A stretch of 64,000 nt of DNA from Acetobacter estunensis (lineage in GTDB: Bacteria; Pseudomonadota; Alphaproteobacteria; Acetobacterales; Acetobacteraceae). The position numbers and the translations under genes are program-made. The DNA lies in contig NZ_JAHRDV010000005.1 of assembly GCF_019083805.1 (NCBI RefSeq), forward strand, positions 186,001-250,000, written 5' to 3'. This document shows, piece by piece, positions 19,251 to 28,709 of this stretch. The notes under the pieces are model-generated. The model was not told the origin of the DNA and searched no databases. It saw only the letters and a list, made by a program, of their open reading frames with translations. Position 1 is the first letter of the stretch. Every line of letters begins with the position of its first letter.

Positions 19251-19556
19251 TTACGCCGCAGTCTGTCCGTCTTCCCCAAAGCCACTGCTCACGAGGGCCG
19301 CAAGCGCGTCGAGCGCCTGCGCGGCTTGCGGGCCGGTGGCGTGAAGCGTCAGATCGGCGCCATGCCCTGCGCCGAGCATCATCAATCCCATGATGGAACA
19401 GGCGGGAACGCTTTCGCCACCATGTTCCACGGTGATGTCGGCGTTCCACTTCTCGGCTTCGGTCACGAACTTGGCCGAGGCCCGGGCATGCAACCCCTTG
19501 GCGTTGACGATGGTGAGAGTGCGAGAGAGCGGGGCCGTGCCGTGCGAGCCGTCCAT
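19251..19556 (-). CDS. ptsH: phosphocarrier protein HPr
   Basis: Small PTS phosphocarrier of 101 residues. The phosphorylation site is His23 in GLHARASAKF and the kinase-target serine is Ser54 in CSIMGLMML, so both EI and HprK can act on it. The ATG at 19556 overlaps the TAA stop of the EIIA gene by one base (TAATG), giving translational coupling. The gene ends 21 bases before the ptsI start. Slightly longer than the 85-90 residues usual for HPr because of N- and C-terminal extensions. Confidence 0.93.
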   Translation of the reverse strand: MDGSHGTAPLSRTLTIVNAKGLHARASAKFVTEAEKWNADITVEHGGESVPACSIMGLMMLGAGHGADLTLHATGPQAAQALDALAALVSSGFGEDGQTAA

Positions 19557-20068
19557 TACAGGCCCTTGCACGTTTCAAGCGCGGGCAGGGCGACGGAAAG
19601 GCGTGGCGGTACGGGTGTGATCTCATGGCCTGAAGCCGCTTCCTCAGCGCAGCGACGTGCGCCCTCAAGGCAGCGGGCGGGAAGCTGGGAGGCACAGTTG
19701 ATGTATTTGTGCGCGGCCTGCTCGGCCAGCAGCGTGCATTCCGCCAGCGTGTGGTCTTCTCGGAGCTGGGCCAGCTTGACCAGCATGGGCAGATTGGCGC
19801 CGCCCAGCACTTCGATCTCGCCGGGGCGCGTCATGGCGACGGCCAGATTGGCGGGCGTGCTGCCGAACATATCCGTTACCAGCATCACGCCATCGCCACC
19901 ATCCACTTCGGCCACACGCTGTTCCAGTTCCCGGCGACGGGCGCACAGATCGTCATGCGCGCCGACGGCCACGGTGGCGAGTCGGCGCTGAGGGCCGACG
20001 ACGTGTTCCATGGTTTCGCGCAGGGCTTCCCCGAGCGCGCCCTGCGTGACCAGGACAATGCCTATCAT
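19556..20068 (-). CDS. PTS EIIA component, mannose/fructose (EIIA-Man) family, phospho-His replaced by Gln
   Basis: EIIA-Man fold protein of 170 residues, starting MIGIVLVTQG. In this family the phosphorylated residue is the His of the VTHG motif at about residue 9-10; here the codon is CAG, so Gln9 takes its place. The remainder (DGGDGVMLVTDMFGSTPANLA) fits EIIA-Man well. The C-terminal 40 residues are an extra tail with four Cys. The start is one base after the rapZ stop. With no cognate EIIB or EIIC present, the protein is probably regulatory, and without the His it may be unable to accept phosphate. Confidence 0.85.
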   Translation of the reverse strand: MIGIVLVTQGALGEALRETMEHVVGPQRRLATVAVGAHDDLCARRRELEQRVAEVDGGDGVMLVTDMFGSTPANLAVAMTRPGEIEVLGGANLPMLVKLAQLREDHTLAECTLLAEQAAHKYINCASQLPARCLEGARRCAEEAASGHEITPVPPRLSVALPALETCKGL

Positions 20069-20069
20069 G

Positions 20070-21077
20070 TCATGCGTTTCCTTGTGCCGCGACCGGGCAG
20101 ACCTGTCGGGTCGCGTCCGTGTCGCTGTCGGCGGGGCGGCGTGCCCAGCGCCATGCGGCGTTTGCGCCGTGCGCCTGTCGGGCAAGCTCGCGATGCACCA
20201 CGGCGATCGGGCCTTCGCCTTCCAGCCCGCCTAAGGGGTCGGCCAGACGGCGGGCCAGATCTTCTACCAGTGTGACGGAACGGTGGCGTCCGCCGGAGCA
20301 ACCGATGGCGACGGTGGCGTATTTTTTGCCTTCCTGCACGAAGCGCGGGACGACCAGATGCAGCATTTTCAGGATCTGGTTGAGGAAGGGCTGATAGTCC
20401 GGGTCGGTTTCCACATGCTCGGCCACGGTGCCGTCAAGGCCGGTCAGTGGGGCGAGTGCGGGGTCGTAATAGGGATTTCTCAGGAAGCGCGCATCGAACA
20501 CCATGTCGGCTTCGCGCGGCAGGCCGGAGGGGAAGGCAAATGACATGAGCACCAATGTTAGCCCCTCATCGGGTCCGTTGTGCCATGTGCCGAAGCGGGT
20601 TTCGATCACCCGGCGCAACTCCGGGGCGGAGAGGTCGGTGGTGTCGAGCAGCACGTCGGCACAGGTGCGTAATCGGGCGGTCAGCGCGATCTCGGCGTCG
20701 ATGCCTTCCGTCACGCTGCCATGGGGGGCAAGCGGATGGCGGCGGCGCGTGGCGGTGTAGCGGCGCAGTAACGTGCTCTCATCGGCAGTGGCGTAGAGCA
20801 GTTCGGCGCGCAGATGCGGATTGAGGCGCAGGCGGCTGACGGCTTCCAGCACGGCGGAGGCATCGAACCCACGGGTGCGCGAGTCCACGCCGATGGCGAT
20901 GGGGCGGTCTCCCCGCGCCACGATCTCATCGAGCATCCCCAGCGGCGGGTTGTCGATCACCTCGTGCCCCAGATCCTCCAGAATCCTCAAAATGGAGGAT
21001 TTTCCCGCCCCCGAGAGGCCGGTGACGAGGAGGATGTGCCGAGGTGGCGTGTCATCGGAAATCTGAGGTGTCACCAT
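20070..21077 (-). CDS. rapZ: RNase adapter / nucleotide-binding protein RapZ
   Basis: Member of the RapZ (YvcJ) family, which in E. coli directs RNase E to the GlmZ small RNA and in other bacteria binds nucleotides. The 335-residue protein has the P-loop GLSGAGKSS at residues 20-28, the segment VIDNPP, and the C-terminal GCSGGRHRSVTLVEDLA motif. The C-terminus extends about 40 residues beyond the usual 285-290. Its place between hprK and the EIIA gene is the standard alphaproteobacterial arrangement and suggests control of carbon use or cell-wall precursor supply. Confidence 0.92.
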   Translation of the reverse strand: MVTPQISDDTPPRHILLVTGLSGAGKSSILRILEDLGHEVIDNPPLGMLDEIVARGDRPIAIGVDSRTRGFDASAVLEAVSRLRLNPHLRAELLYATADESTLLRRYTATRRRHPLAPHGSVTEGIDAEIALTARLRTCADVLLDTTDLSAPELRRVIETRFGTWHNGPDEGLTLVLMSFAFPSGLPREADMVFDARFLRNPYYDPALAPLTGLDGTVAEHVETDPDYQPFLNQILKMLHLVVPRFVQEGKKYATVAIGCSGGRHRSVTLVEDLARRLADPLGGLEGEGPIAVVHRELARQAHGANAAWRWARRPADSDTDATRQVCPVAAQGNA

Positions 21078-21277
21078 GAAACCCGACAGGCACCCTGATG
21101 TGGCGGGGGCCGCGAGAGCCCCGTGAAAAAGATGGCAGGCAAAGTGCCGTGCCGACGGCTTAACCCCAAAGAGGGCGGCTGCACCGGACCGTCTGTCCGG
21201 CGGGAGGGCTGCCCACGTGGAGTCCGAACCCGTTTCATACCAGATGCTGCCATAGTGCCGACATCATTTTGTCGCGT

Positions 21278-21778
21278 TCAGCCATCGTCACCCGGCATGC
21301 AGCCTTGCGGCAGGAGAAGGGCTCGCCCCGTGAGGCAGTCCAGCGCGATATCTACCCGCTCGGGCGCGGAGGCGTGCAGACCGTGCAGATACAGCAGGGG
21401 AAGGCCCGTGAGGGGGCAGCGCGCGTTTTCTTCCGGCATGCGGGAAATGGGCGTGTCCCCTGGAACCAGATGGACCGCGAGGACAGCACGCACAGCAGGC
21501 AGATAGGCACGTCGGATAATGCCCCATCCACGCACCTCGATCAGTCCGCGCAGACGCTCGGGTGCGCAGGCCACTCCATCCGTCAGCTCCACGCGGTCAT
21601 CGGCGACAAGGTCGTGGCCGCGCCCGAGCAGGCGCAGGAGCAGGTCGGACTTGCCCGCGCCGGGAGGCCCGAAAATGAGCACACCGGCTCCGTCGCGGGC
21701 GCTGCATCCTGCATGGAAGCGCCGGGAACTCATATTCTCCGTGGACGACAAGCGTTGCTGCACAGAAACATCTTTCAT
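21278..21778 (-). CDS. hprK: short HPr kinase/phosphorylase
   Basis: Phosphorylates or dephosphorylates the regulatory serine of HPr. It has only the catalytic domain (166 residues), as in other Alphaproteobacteria, with the P-loop [11 protein letters not shown] (Lys43) and the family signature IEVRGWGI. The N-terminal domain of the Firmicutes enzyme is absent. It is upstream of rapZ in the same direction, separated by 200 bases that contain no gene. A start at the internal Met16 is possible. Usually a sensor kinase gene precedes hprK in this class; here none does. Confidence 0.85.
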   Translation of the reverse strand: MKDVSVQQRLSSTENMSSRRFHAGCSARDGAGVLIFGPPGAGKSDLLLRLLGRGHDLVADDRVELTDGVACAPERLRGLIEVRGWGIIRRAYLPAVRAVLAVHLVPGDTPISRMPEENARCPLTGLPLLYLHGLHASAPERVDIALDCLTGRALLLPQGCMPGDDG

Positions 21779-21833
21779 TTTCCTCTCATGGACATTATGT
21801 CATTTTCATGACTGAACGGAAGACGAGGCTGCA

Positions 21834-22253
21834 ATGACGCCCGCATCGGCCTTAGCCAAGGCACATGACTCCTCCGACCAGACATTTTGTCCCGAAATGA
21901 CTCCTCCGCGCTGCGAGCGGGCCCGTGGTGGTCTGCGTGTGCGTAATGTGCGCGGTTATGACCGACGCAAGGGCTGTTTCCCCAAGCGCATCGCCGAGCA
22001 GTGCCGGTTGGCCTTCAGCACCGGGAGCGAGGTGTTGTCCGAACGCGGGGTCTCGCTCGATGACGTTGTGCGCGTAGTCTATCTCGTCAAAGATGCCGGC
22101 CAGTTATCCTCCTGTGCGCCCTTCATGCGCGAAGCTCTCGGGGAGAACCGGCCCGCGACGACGGTGCTCATCGTGGATGGGTTTGACCGTCCGGATGTGG
22201 AAATCGAGATGGAGCTGGTGGTCCGCACGCCGGATATGGGTGACGTCAACTAA
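21834..22253 (+). CDS. Rid/YjgF-like protein, divergent or N-terminally truncated
   Basis: The second half of this 139-residue frame matches the Rid family: IAEQCRLAFSTGSEVLSERG, then SLDDVVRVVYLVKD and the C-terminal RPATTVLIVDGF and VEIEMELVV. The usual N-terminal strand with GxVxxSGQ is not recognisable; in its place is a Cys- and Arg-rich stretch. The protein may be a truncated or diverged enamine deaminase, and the true start could be further downstream near residue 33. It stands divergent from hprK. Moderately sure of the family, unsure of function. Confidence 0.55.
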   Translation: MTPASALAKAHDSSDQTFCPEMTPPRCERARGGLRVRNVRGYDRRKGCFPKRIAEQCRLAFSTGSEVLSERGVSLDDVVRVVYLVKDAGQLSSCAPFMREALGENRPATTVLIVDGFDRPDVEIEMELVVRTPDMGDVN

Positions 22254-22384
22254 CGGTGCGGGTGTTTGCCGCAGACGGGTTCCGCGGTATCGGACTCCGT
22301 GACGCGCGTGGAGGCCTGACGGGTCTTCCCTCTTCTCCGCTGTAAGGCGCGCGTTCCGGCCCCTCCGCCAGACGGACTGCTGAC

Positions 22385-24667
22385 GTGCCTCATTCGCCTC
22401 CCACCTCTCCCGATGTTCCTCTTTCCCCGCAGGAGGCCGAACTCGCCCGACTGCGTAAGGAAATCGCGCGTCTGCGCGTCGCATCCCGTCAGGACGAGGT
22501 GGAGGCGTTGCGACAGTGGGTCACCGCTTATGAGACCAGCACGTCATGGCGCCTGACGGCCCCGTTACGCCACTGCGTCAAACAGATCGCGCGACTGAGA
22601 CGCCGAAAGAAGTGTCCTGAAAACCGAACAGCACCGAAATCTGCACAGTCGGCGGAGGGAGGCGCGCCTCCCTCCGCTCTGGTTGTGGCGTCTTCCGTCC
22701 CGGAACCATCGGTCGTATTGCGATTTCCACGTCATGCGCGTCCAGTGCTGAGCATCGTCATCCCGACCTATGGACAGGTGCCGGTCACCCAGCGCTGCCT
22801 GCGCTCTATCTGTCGTCATCCGCCGACCTGTCCCTATGAGGTCATTGTGGCGGAGGATGCGTCCAACGATTCTTCGGTGGCGCAACTGGCCGACATTGCC
22901 GGCCTAGTGTTGATCCGCCGGACCGAGAATCTGGGATTTCTGAAAAACTGCAATGATGCGGCGAGGAAAAGTTCTGGCACATTCGTGCATTTCCTCAATA
23001 ACGATACGGAACTGCGCCCCGGTGCGTTCGACGCGCTGGTTGAGCGTCTGCAAAGGGAGCCTTCCATCGGCCTGACAGGCTCAAAGCTCCTTTTTCCCGA
23101 TGGGCGACTTCAGGAAGCGGGTGGTATTATCTGGAATGATGCGTCTGGTTGGAACTTCGGGCGCAACGATACGGATCCGGATCGATCAGTCTATGACTGG
23201 CCGCGTGAGGTGGACTACATATCCGGCGCGTCGATCATGCTGCCGCGAACCGTCTTCGATGCCCTCGGTGGTTTCGATGAGATGTTTGCCCCGGCGTATT
23301 ACGAAGATACGGATCTGGCTTTTCGTGTCCGTGCGGCAGGCTTGCGGGTGGTGTATGAACCACGCTCGGTCGTGGTCCATCATGAAGGCGTTTCGCACGG
23401 CACGGATGAGACATCCGGCGTCAAGGCGTTTCAGGTGCGTAACCGCGAACGGATGCTCACACGCTGGAAAGAGGTGCTGGAGGCAAAACATTACGCACCG
23501 GCCACGCATTTTCTACGCGCATCGGCCCACGCGCATGACCGCCGCACCATTCTTATTATCGACCATTATGTGCCCGAGCCGGACCGCGATGCCGGCTCGC
23601 GCGCCACATTGTGTGTGATCGACGCCCTTCTGGCGGCCGGGTGGCTGGTGGTCTTCTGGCCCGAGAACCGTGTGCGCAATGCCTATACCCACGCACTGCT
23701 GGCGCGGGGTGTGAATGTCATCGACCGTTCTGAATCGGATGATTTTCCGAAATGGATCGCGCGCAATGGCCCCGATCTCGACCATGTGCTGCTCATGCGG
23801 CCCACTGTCACGCGTGATTTCCTGCCTCAGCTCAAAGCCCACACACAGGCGCGCCTGTCCTATTATGGACACGATATTCACTTCCTGCGGCTTCAGCGTG
23901 AAGCTGAAGTAACGGGTAGTGTGGAAGTGGAACAGGCCGCTGCCGCCATGGAGGAATTGGAAACATTCCTGTGGGGGCAGGTGGCGTCCGTCATCTACCT
24001 CTCGGAACCGGAAGCGGCGCTGGTGCGCGAACGTGTCCCGCAGGCACATCCTTACGCCATCGTGCCGTTCTGTTATCGCCCCGATCTGACGGAACGTCAG
24101 CCATCTCGCGGACATACTGTGTTGTTCGTGGGCGGCTTTGCCCATCCGCCCAATGTGGATGCGGCCATCTGGCTGGTGCGCGACATCATGCCGCGCCTTC
24201 GGGCGCGCTTGCCCGACGCGTGCCTGATTCTCGCGGGCGCCAATCCCACGGAGGAGGTGCGCGCTTTGGCGGACACTCATACCCGTGTCACGGGCGCCGT
24301 GTCGGAAGAGGCTCTGCATGAACTCTACGCGACGTCGCGGGTGGCGGCTGTCCCTCTGCGCTTTGGAGCGGGTGTGAAAAATAAGGTGCTCGAAGCCCTG
24401 CATCAGGGGTTGCCGCTGGTCACTACCGCGATTGGCGCGGAAGGAATCGCGGATCTGTCCGATGTGGTGACGGTGACGGACGACGCCGAAGCTTTTGCCG
24501 CAGCGCTCGTGACGTTGCTCACGGAGGACGAGGTGTGGACGAAGCGCTCGCGGGACGGGCGCGTCTTTATCGCGGCGCGGTATTCACCGGCGGCCTTTTC
24601 CCGCAGTCTCCTGACCGCGTTCGGAGAAAGCGATCAGCACTCAGCCGACGTGACGCCACTCGGCTGA
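22385..24667 (+). CDS. two-domain glycosyltransferase (GT2 plus GT4-like)
   Basis: Protein of 760 residues with an N-terminal coiled region (about 15-60, EAELARLRKEIARLRV), a GT2 domain beginning LSIVIPTYGQVPVTQRCL near residue 120 with NNDTELRPG (DXD-type), and a C-terminal GT4-like domain with LFVGGFAHPPN near residue 580 and a GAGVKNKVLEALHQGLPLVTT donor-binding loop near 660-680. Such proteins build surface polysaccharide, for example rhamnan chains. The start is GTG at 22385 without a clear ribosome site. The end overlaps the convergent next gene by 27 bases. Substrate unknown. Confidence 0.8.
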   Translation: MPHSPPTSPDVPLSPQEAELARLRKEIARLRVASRQDEVEALRQWVTAYETSTSWRLTAPLRHCVKQIARLRRRKKCPENRTAPKSAQSAEGGAPPSALVVASSVPEPSVVLRFPRHARPVLSIVIPTYGQVPVTQRCLRSICRHPPTCPYEVIVAEDASNDSSVAQLADIAGLVLIRRTENLGFLKNCNDAARKSSGTFVHFLNNDTELRPGAFDALVERLQREPSIGLTGSKLLFPDGRLQEAGGIIWNDASGWNFGRNDTDPDRSVYDWPREVDYISGASIMLPRTVFDALGGFDEMFAPAYYEDTDLAFRVRAAGLRVVYEPRSVVVHHEGVSHGTDETSGVKAFQVRNRERMLTRWKEVLEAKHYAPATHFLRASAHAHDRRTILIIDHYVPEPDRDAGSRATLCVIDALLAAGWLVVFWPENRVRNAYTHALLARGVNVIDRSESDDFPKWIARNGPDLDHVLLMRPTVTRDFLPQLKAHTQARLSYYGHDIHFLRLQREAEVTGSVEVEQAAAAMEELETFLWGQVASVIYLSEPEAALVRERVPQAHPYAIVPFCYRPDLTERQPSRGHTVLFVGGFAHPPNVDAAIWLVRDIMPRLRARLPDACLILAGANPTEEVRALADTHTRVTGAVSEEALHELYATSRVAAVPLRFGAGVKNKVLEALHQGLPLVTTAIGAEGIADLSDVVTVTDDAEAFAAALVTLLTEDEVWTKRSRDGRVFIAARYSPAAFSRSLLTAFGESDQHSADVTPLG

Positions 24668-25783
24668 GTGCAGCGCGAGCCAGCGTCGCAGCGCCAGAAT
24701 GGCGGACAGGTCGGGCGTGACTTTTCTGTAGGGTTCGGCTGAATCCATTCCAGCGACAAGCTGAATGGCGGATGCCTGCGTCTCGGACTGGACATTCGCA
24801 TCCTGCGCGGTCAGTTGGGCCGCATGACGCCAGCGGGCGGCCTGTGCTGGCGGCGTGAGCATGGGCAGCACGAGGGCGGTCTCGATCGAGGCGGCCATCG
24901 CCGTGGCCAGACAGGCGGAATAGAGCGGATCGGACGGCAGGCGGCCACGCAGGGAGAGGAAAGCGCTCGGCAGGTCCGGGATGCCGGAGTGTGTGTGGGA
25001 TGCGAGCGTGAAAATTGGCTCGAAACCGTCTTTTTTCAGCTCCGCGAGAGTGTTCGCGTCCGCATCTCGTGCGGAAAGCTGCACCACATCCACCTGTCTC
25101 TGTCGCAGGGCTGTCAGCGCATCGGGCGCGGAGGCAAGACCCCGAACGGGAATGACACGCAGGGACAGTAAAGACAGCGCCAGCAGTGTGGGCAGTTCCA
25201 CGCCGGTCGGGTGTGTCACGGCCACGCGGACCGGATGGTCGCGCAGGAGGGCACCCAGAGAGCGGTGCAGATCCACGTGCCCCACGGCGATGGGTGCGCC
25301 GAGGGCCAGAAGAACGGGCAGCCAGCGCTGGTAATCGAAGTGAACGCGGGAATCGCCGGCAAGGGCGGCCACTATGGCGGACCCGGAAACGAGCAGAGCG
25401 GCGCCCGGTTCTCCATTGTTCTGGGCGTCGAACAGGTTCGCTCCGGTGACGCCGTCCTGTCCCGCGCTGACATGCAGCGGGATCGGCCCGTCCGCGGGGA
25501 GGGCGGATTCCAATGCCGGTGCAAGCAGAGGCGCCCAGCGACCGGGACCGGTCTCGGCACTTCCCGCCACGATCAGGGAGGCGGGAAGGGAATTTGTCGT
25601 CGCATTGGCGGCAATGGCCTGTATGTCCGGCAGACCGGAGGCTTGCGCCGCCCGTATGAAAGACGTGCCGCATACCGCCCCAAGGGACGCGCGCAGCAGG
25701 GCGCGACGACCGGAAGAGGATGTGCGCGATGCCGCAGGCCGCACGGGAGAGAGGACGTTTGGGTCAGGGGCGGCATCCGTCAA
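24641..25783 (-). CDS. Tat-exported periplasmic binding protein, TctC/Bug-like
   Basis: Probable substrate-binding protein of 380 residues. The N-terminal region has a twin-arginine signal with GRRALLRASLGA followed by a hydrophobic run, so export by Tat is likely. The body resembles tripartite-tricarboxylate binding proteins only in outline (PASLIVAGSAETGPGRWAPLL, then VTHPTGVELPTLLALSLLSL). The start chosen is TTG at 25783, with GGAG about 10 bases upstream; an earlier TTG at 25846 is less supported. It follows hemF in the same direction after 94 bases. The ligand and family membership are uncertain. Confidence 0.5.
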   Translation of the reverse strand: MTDAAPDPNVLSPVRPAASRTSSSGRRALLRASLGAVCGTSFIRAAQASGLPDIQAIAANATTNSLPASLIVAGSAETGPGRWAPLLAPALESALPADGPIPLHVSAGQDGVTGANLFDAQNNGEPGAALLVSGSAIVAALAGDSRVHFDYQRWLPVLLALGAPIAVGHVDLHRSLGALLRDHPVRVAVTHPTGVELPTLLALSLLSLRVIPVRGLASAPDALTALRQRQVDVVQLSARDADANTLAELKKDGFEPIFTLASHTHSGIPDLPSAFLSLRGRLPSDPLYSACLATAMAASIETALVLPMLTPPAQAARWRHAAQLTAQDANVQSETQASAIQLVAGMDSAEPYRKVTPDLSAILALRRWLALHSAEWRHVG

Positions 25784-25876
25784 TGCGGGGCACTCTCCTT
25801 TTTGTGATCGGGTCAGTCTCGACCGAAAAGATGACCATTCGGTCAAGGCGGTTTCAGGGCAGACGCGCGACGGTTT

Positions 25877-26809
25877 TCAGGCCCATTTCACTTCGGGCGG
25901 CATGCTCATGAGAATGGCTTCGGTGTTTCCGCCCGTCCGCAGGCCGAACAGGGTGCCGCGGTCGTGCAGAAGATTGAACTCCACGTAACGCCCGCGCCGC
26001 ACGAGCTGGGCTTCGCGTTGCGCGGGAGTCCATGTCTCCATCATGCGTGAACGCACGATGGCGGGAAATGATTCGAGAAACGCCAGTCCCACATCGCGGG
26101 TGAACGCGAAATCCATGGACGGGTTTCCGCTGTCGAGCCGGTCATAGAAAATGCCGCCCAGTCCCCGCGGTTCCTGCCGGTGCGGGAGATAGAAGTATTT
26201 GTCGCACCACGCCTTGAAGCGTGGGTAATACTCCGGATCGTGTTTTTCGCAGGCCGTGCGGAACGCGGCATGGAAATGCGCCGCGTCGTCCTGCGCTTCC
26301 TCGCTTTCGGGGAACATGGGGGTGATGTCGCCGCCGCCGCCGAACCAGCCCTGCGTGGTGACGATCATGCGCGTGTTGAAATGGGCGGCGGGCACCAGCG
26401 GGCTGCACATATGGGCCACGAGACTGACGCCAGTGGCGAAGAAACGTGGGTCTTCGGCCGCGCCGGGGATGGATTTGCGGAACTCCGGACTGAACTCGCC
26501 GCGCACGGTGGAGACGTTGACCCCCACTTTCTCGAACACGCGCCCGCGCATGACGCTCATCACGCCGCCGCCTTCGGTGTGGGCGTCCGCGTCTGCCTCG
26601 CGCGACCAGGGCGTGCGCTCGAAACGTCCTGCCTGCTCGCGTCCGCTCAGCGTGGGGGAGCCGCGTGCGGCGGCCTCGTCCTCCAGGGCTTCGAACACGC
26701 CGCAAAGGCGGTCACGCAGGGTCTCGAACCACGCACGGGCCTGCGGTTCCAGCGCTTCGTGTTCCGCCAGATCGGAAGGGGTGCCGGGGAAGGAGGGGGC
26801 GTCTGCCAT
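25877..26809 (-). CDS. hemF: oxygen-dependent coproporphyrinogen III oxidase HemF
   Basis: Oxidatively decarboxylates coproporphyrinogen III to protoporphyrinogen IX in heme synthesis, using O2. The 310-residue protein shows [19 protein letters not shown], the signature [16 protein letters not shown], and the C-terminal [15 protein letters not shown] with [18 protein letters not shown]. Length is normal. The oxygen-independent counterpart HemN is encoded 4 kb away, beside an FNR-type regulator, so the cell can switch between enzymes with oxygen. Divergent from mtnP. Confidence 0.96.
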   Translation of the reverse strand: MADAPSFPGTPSDLAEHEALEPQARAWFETLRDRLCGVFEALEDEAAARGSPTLSGREQAGRFERTPWSREADADAHTEGGGVMSVMRGRVFEKVGVNVSTVRGEFSPEFRKSIPGAAEDPRFFATGVSLVAHMCSPLVPAAHFNTRMIVTTQGWFGGGGDITPMFPESEEAQDDAAHFHAAFRTACEKHDPEYYPRFKAWCDKYFYLPHRQEPRGLGGIFYDRLDSGNPSMDFAFTRDVGLAFLESFPAIVRSRMMETWTPAQREAQLVRRGRYVEFNLLHDRGTLFGLRTGGNTEAILMSMPPEVKWA

Positions 26810-26970
26810 GACCGGAAAATCTTCTCTGTTGCGCTTGGGCCACAGGGGTGCGCCATCCCCATCCGCATTGCAAGACCTGGCGGCCGATGTGCGCCGACTG
26901 TGGGCGCGGGAGGTGGCTTCTGGTATGGCTCTGCGCTTCTGTTCTGGTCCGAAACGGAGTGTCTGGTTCC

Positions 26971-27870
26971 ATGTCCACCAATCCCGCGCAGGCGGTCCAG
27001 CCGGTTGTCGGCATCATCGGCGGCTCCGGTCTGTATGAGATCGCCGGTCTTAAGAACAAAGAATGGCGCAAGGTCGAGACGCCTTGGGGCGCGCCGTCCG
27101 ATGAACTGCTGTTCGGCACGCTCGATGGTGTGCGGTGCGTGTTTCTGCCCCGTCATGGGCGTGGTCACCCGCTTCCTCCTTCGCGCTTGAACTACCGGGC
27201 GAACGTGGCGGCCATGAAGATGTCGGGCGTGACCGACATCGTCTCGCTCTCCGCCGTGGGATCGCTGCGTGAGGAGCTGCCGCCGGGGCATTTCGTGATC
27301 GTCGATCAGTTCATCGACCGCAGCTTCGCGCGGGAAAAGAGCTTTTTCGACACTGGCTGTGTGGCCCATGTTTCGGTGGCCGATCCGGTGTGCCCACGCA
27401 TCGGCGACGTGGCGCAGGCGAAGCTGACCGAGATGGGAATCGCTCATACGCGGGGCGGCACGTATCTGGTGATGGAGGGACCGCAGTTCTCCACCCGCGC
27501 CGAGAGTGAGCTGTACCGTCAGTGGGGCTGCTCCGTGATCGGCATGACCAATATGCCCGAAGCCAAACTCGCCCGGGAGGCGGAGATCTGTTACGCGACC
27601 GTCGCGATGGTGACCGATTATGACTGCTGGCATCAGGATCATGACAGCGTGACGGTCGATGCCGTGGTGCGCGTCATGAAGCAGAACGCCGACCACGCCC
27701 GCGCGCTCATCAAGGCCATGATCCCGGCTCTCGGCGCGCCGCGCGGCCTGTGCCCGGCAGGGTGTGACCGGGCGCTGGAATATGCCCTCATTACCGCGCC
27801 AGAGGCGCGCGATCCGGCGCTGGTGAGCAAGCTGGAAGCCGTGGCGTCTCGTGTGCTCAAGGGGAGCTGA
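26971..27870 (+). CDS. mtnP: S-methyl-5'-thioadenosine phosphorylase
   Basis: Cleaves methylthioadenosine to adenine and methylthioribose-1-phosphate, part of methionine salvage. The 299-residue protein starts [20 protein letters not shown], has [20 protein letters not shown] for phosphate and substrate binding, and [12 protein letters not shown] and [19 protein letters not shown], typical of the class. The start at 26971 has CGGAG 15 bases upstream; earlier in-frame starts precede the family core with unrelated residues. It lies opposite hemF. Assignment is firm. Confidence 0.94.
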   Translation: MSTNPAQAVQPVVGIIGGSGLYEIAGLKNKEWRKVETPWGAPSDELLFGTLDGVRCVFLPRHGRGHPLPPSRLNYRANVAAMKMSGVTDIVSLSAVGSLREELPPGHFVIVDQFIDRSFAREKSFFDTGCVAHVSVADPVCPRIGDVAQAKLTEMGIAHTRGGTYLVMEGPQFSTRAESELYRQWGCSVIGMTNMPEAKLAREAEICYATVAMVTDYDCWHQDHDSVTVDAVVRVMKQNADHARALIKAMIPALGAPRGLCPAGCDRALEYALITAPEARDPALVSKLEAVASRVLKGS

Positions 27871-27904
27871 AACAAACCTTCCGCCAGTGTAAGGGCAGGG
27901 ACAC

Positions 27905-27941
27905 GTAGGTTCTCCGGGTCTTTTTCAGCCGGAGAACCTAC
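27905..27941 (+). promoter_or_regulatory. perfect 13-bp hairpin covering the ribosome site of the next gene
   Basis: GTAGGTTCTCCGG at 27905-27917 pairs exactly with CCGGAGAACCTAC at 27929-27941 (11-base loop). The 3' arm contains GGAGAA, the likely ribosome binding site for the ATG at 27947, so the fold would hide it. It is 35 bases after the mtnP stop and could also end that transcript, though no T run follows on the plus strand. A protein operator is another option. Confidence 0.6.
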
Positions 27942-27946
27942 ACACC

Positions 27947-28705
27947 ATGACCAAGCGCAAGCTGGGCAAAAAGCCCGCGCGTCATGATCCCCGCACCTAT
28001 CGTCTTGCTGCCCCGCTTCACTATCGCCTTCCTCAGCCCCCGGCTGCCGTCAACTGGGCGCCCAATGCCGTCTGGCCCATGTGGGCCAATGATCGGCTGG
28101 GATGCTGTACGCAGGTGTCCGTGGCCTCCGCCATCCTGACATGGACGGGGGCGGCGCTGACACCGATCACACTTGCCGAGACGCAGGTCATCGCCAATTA
28201 CAGCGCCGAATCCGGCTATGTGCCGGGTGTACCCTCTACCGATCAGGGGGGCGTGGAATTGGACGTGCTCGCCCGCTGGTGCCGCGAGGGCTACGAGCGT
28301 CCGGGCCAGACGCGCGATTATCTGACGGCCTATGGCGCGGTCGATCCGACTGACACCGCTTCGGTCAACCGCGCGATTGCCATGCTGGGTGGCCTGTATA
28401 TCGGGTTGCAACTGCCGGAATTCGCCTGTGAAGGCGATGGAGACTGGGTGGTCGATCCGTCTTTCGACAATCGGATCGCGGGAGGCCATGCCGTGTGGAT
28501 CCACGGCTATGACAGTGAATGGCTGTATCTCAACACATGGGGCGCGGCGCGGCGCATGTCGTGGTCGTTCTTCACCACCTATTGCGACGAAGCCTATGGG
28601 CTGGTGTCCCGTCAGAACTGGACGACGCTGCGGGGGGTGTCCCCCGATGAGGAGACACCGGACGATCTGGTGACGGAACTGAGGGCGAGCGGCGCTACGT
28701 CCTGA
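27947..28705 (+). CDS. papain-like (C1-fold) cysteine peptidase-like protein
   Basis: Protein of 252 residues with the papain-type catalytic order: Cys in NDRLGCCTQVSVA (near residue 53), His in GGHAVWIHGYD (about 182), and Asn in YLNTWG (about 197). These resemble C1-like proteins found in phages and some bacteria. There is no signal peptide or prodomain, the N-terminus is basic (TKRKLGKKPARH), and no partner is evident. Expression may be limited by the upstream hairpin. Function unknown; active-site inference is from spacing only. Confidence 0.65.
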   Translation: MTKRKLGKKPARHDPRTYRLAAPLHYRLPQPPAAVNWAPNAVWPMWANDRLGCCTQVSVASAILTWTGAALTPITLAETQVIANYSAESGYVPGVPSTDQGGVELDVLARWCREGYERPGQTRDYLTAYGAVDPTDTASVNRAIAMLGGLYIGLQLPEFACEGDGDWVVDPSFDNRIAGGHAVWIHGYDSEWLYLNTWGAARRMSWSFFTTYCDEAYGLVSRQNWTTLRGVSPDEETPDDLVTELRASGATS

Positions 28706-28709
28706 AAGA

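Noticed and set aside
19005-19991. Plus-strand open frame over ptsI, HPr and EIIA
   Set aside because: Spans three real minus-strand genes with overlapping stops and starts, so is a shadow.
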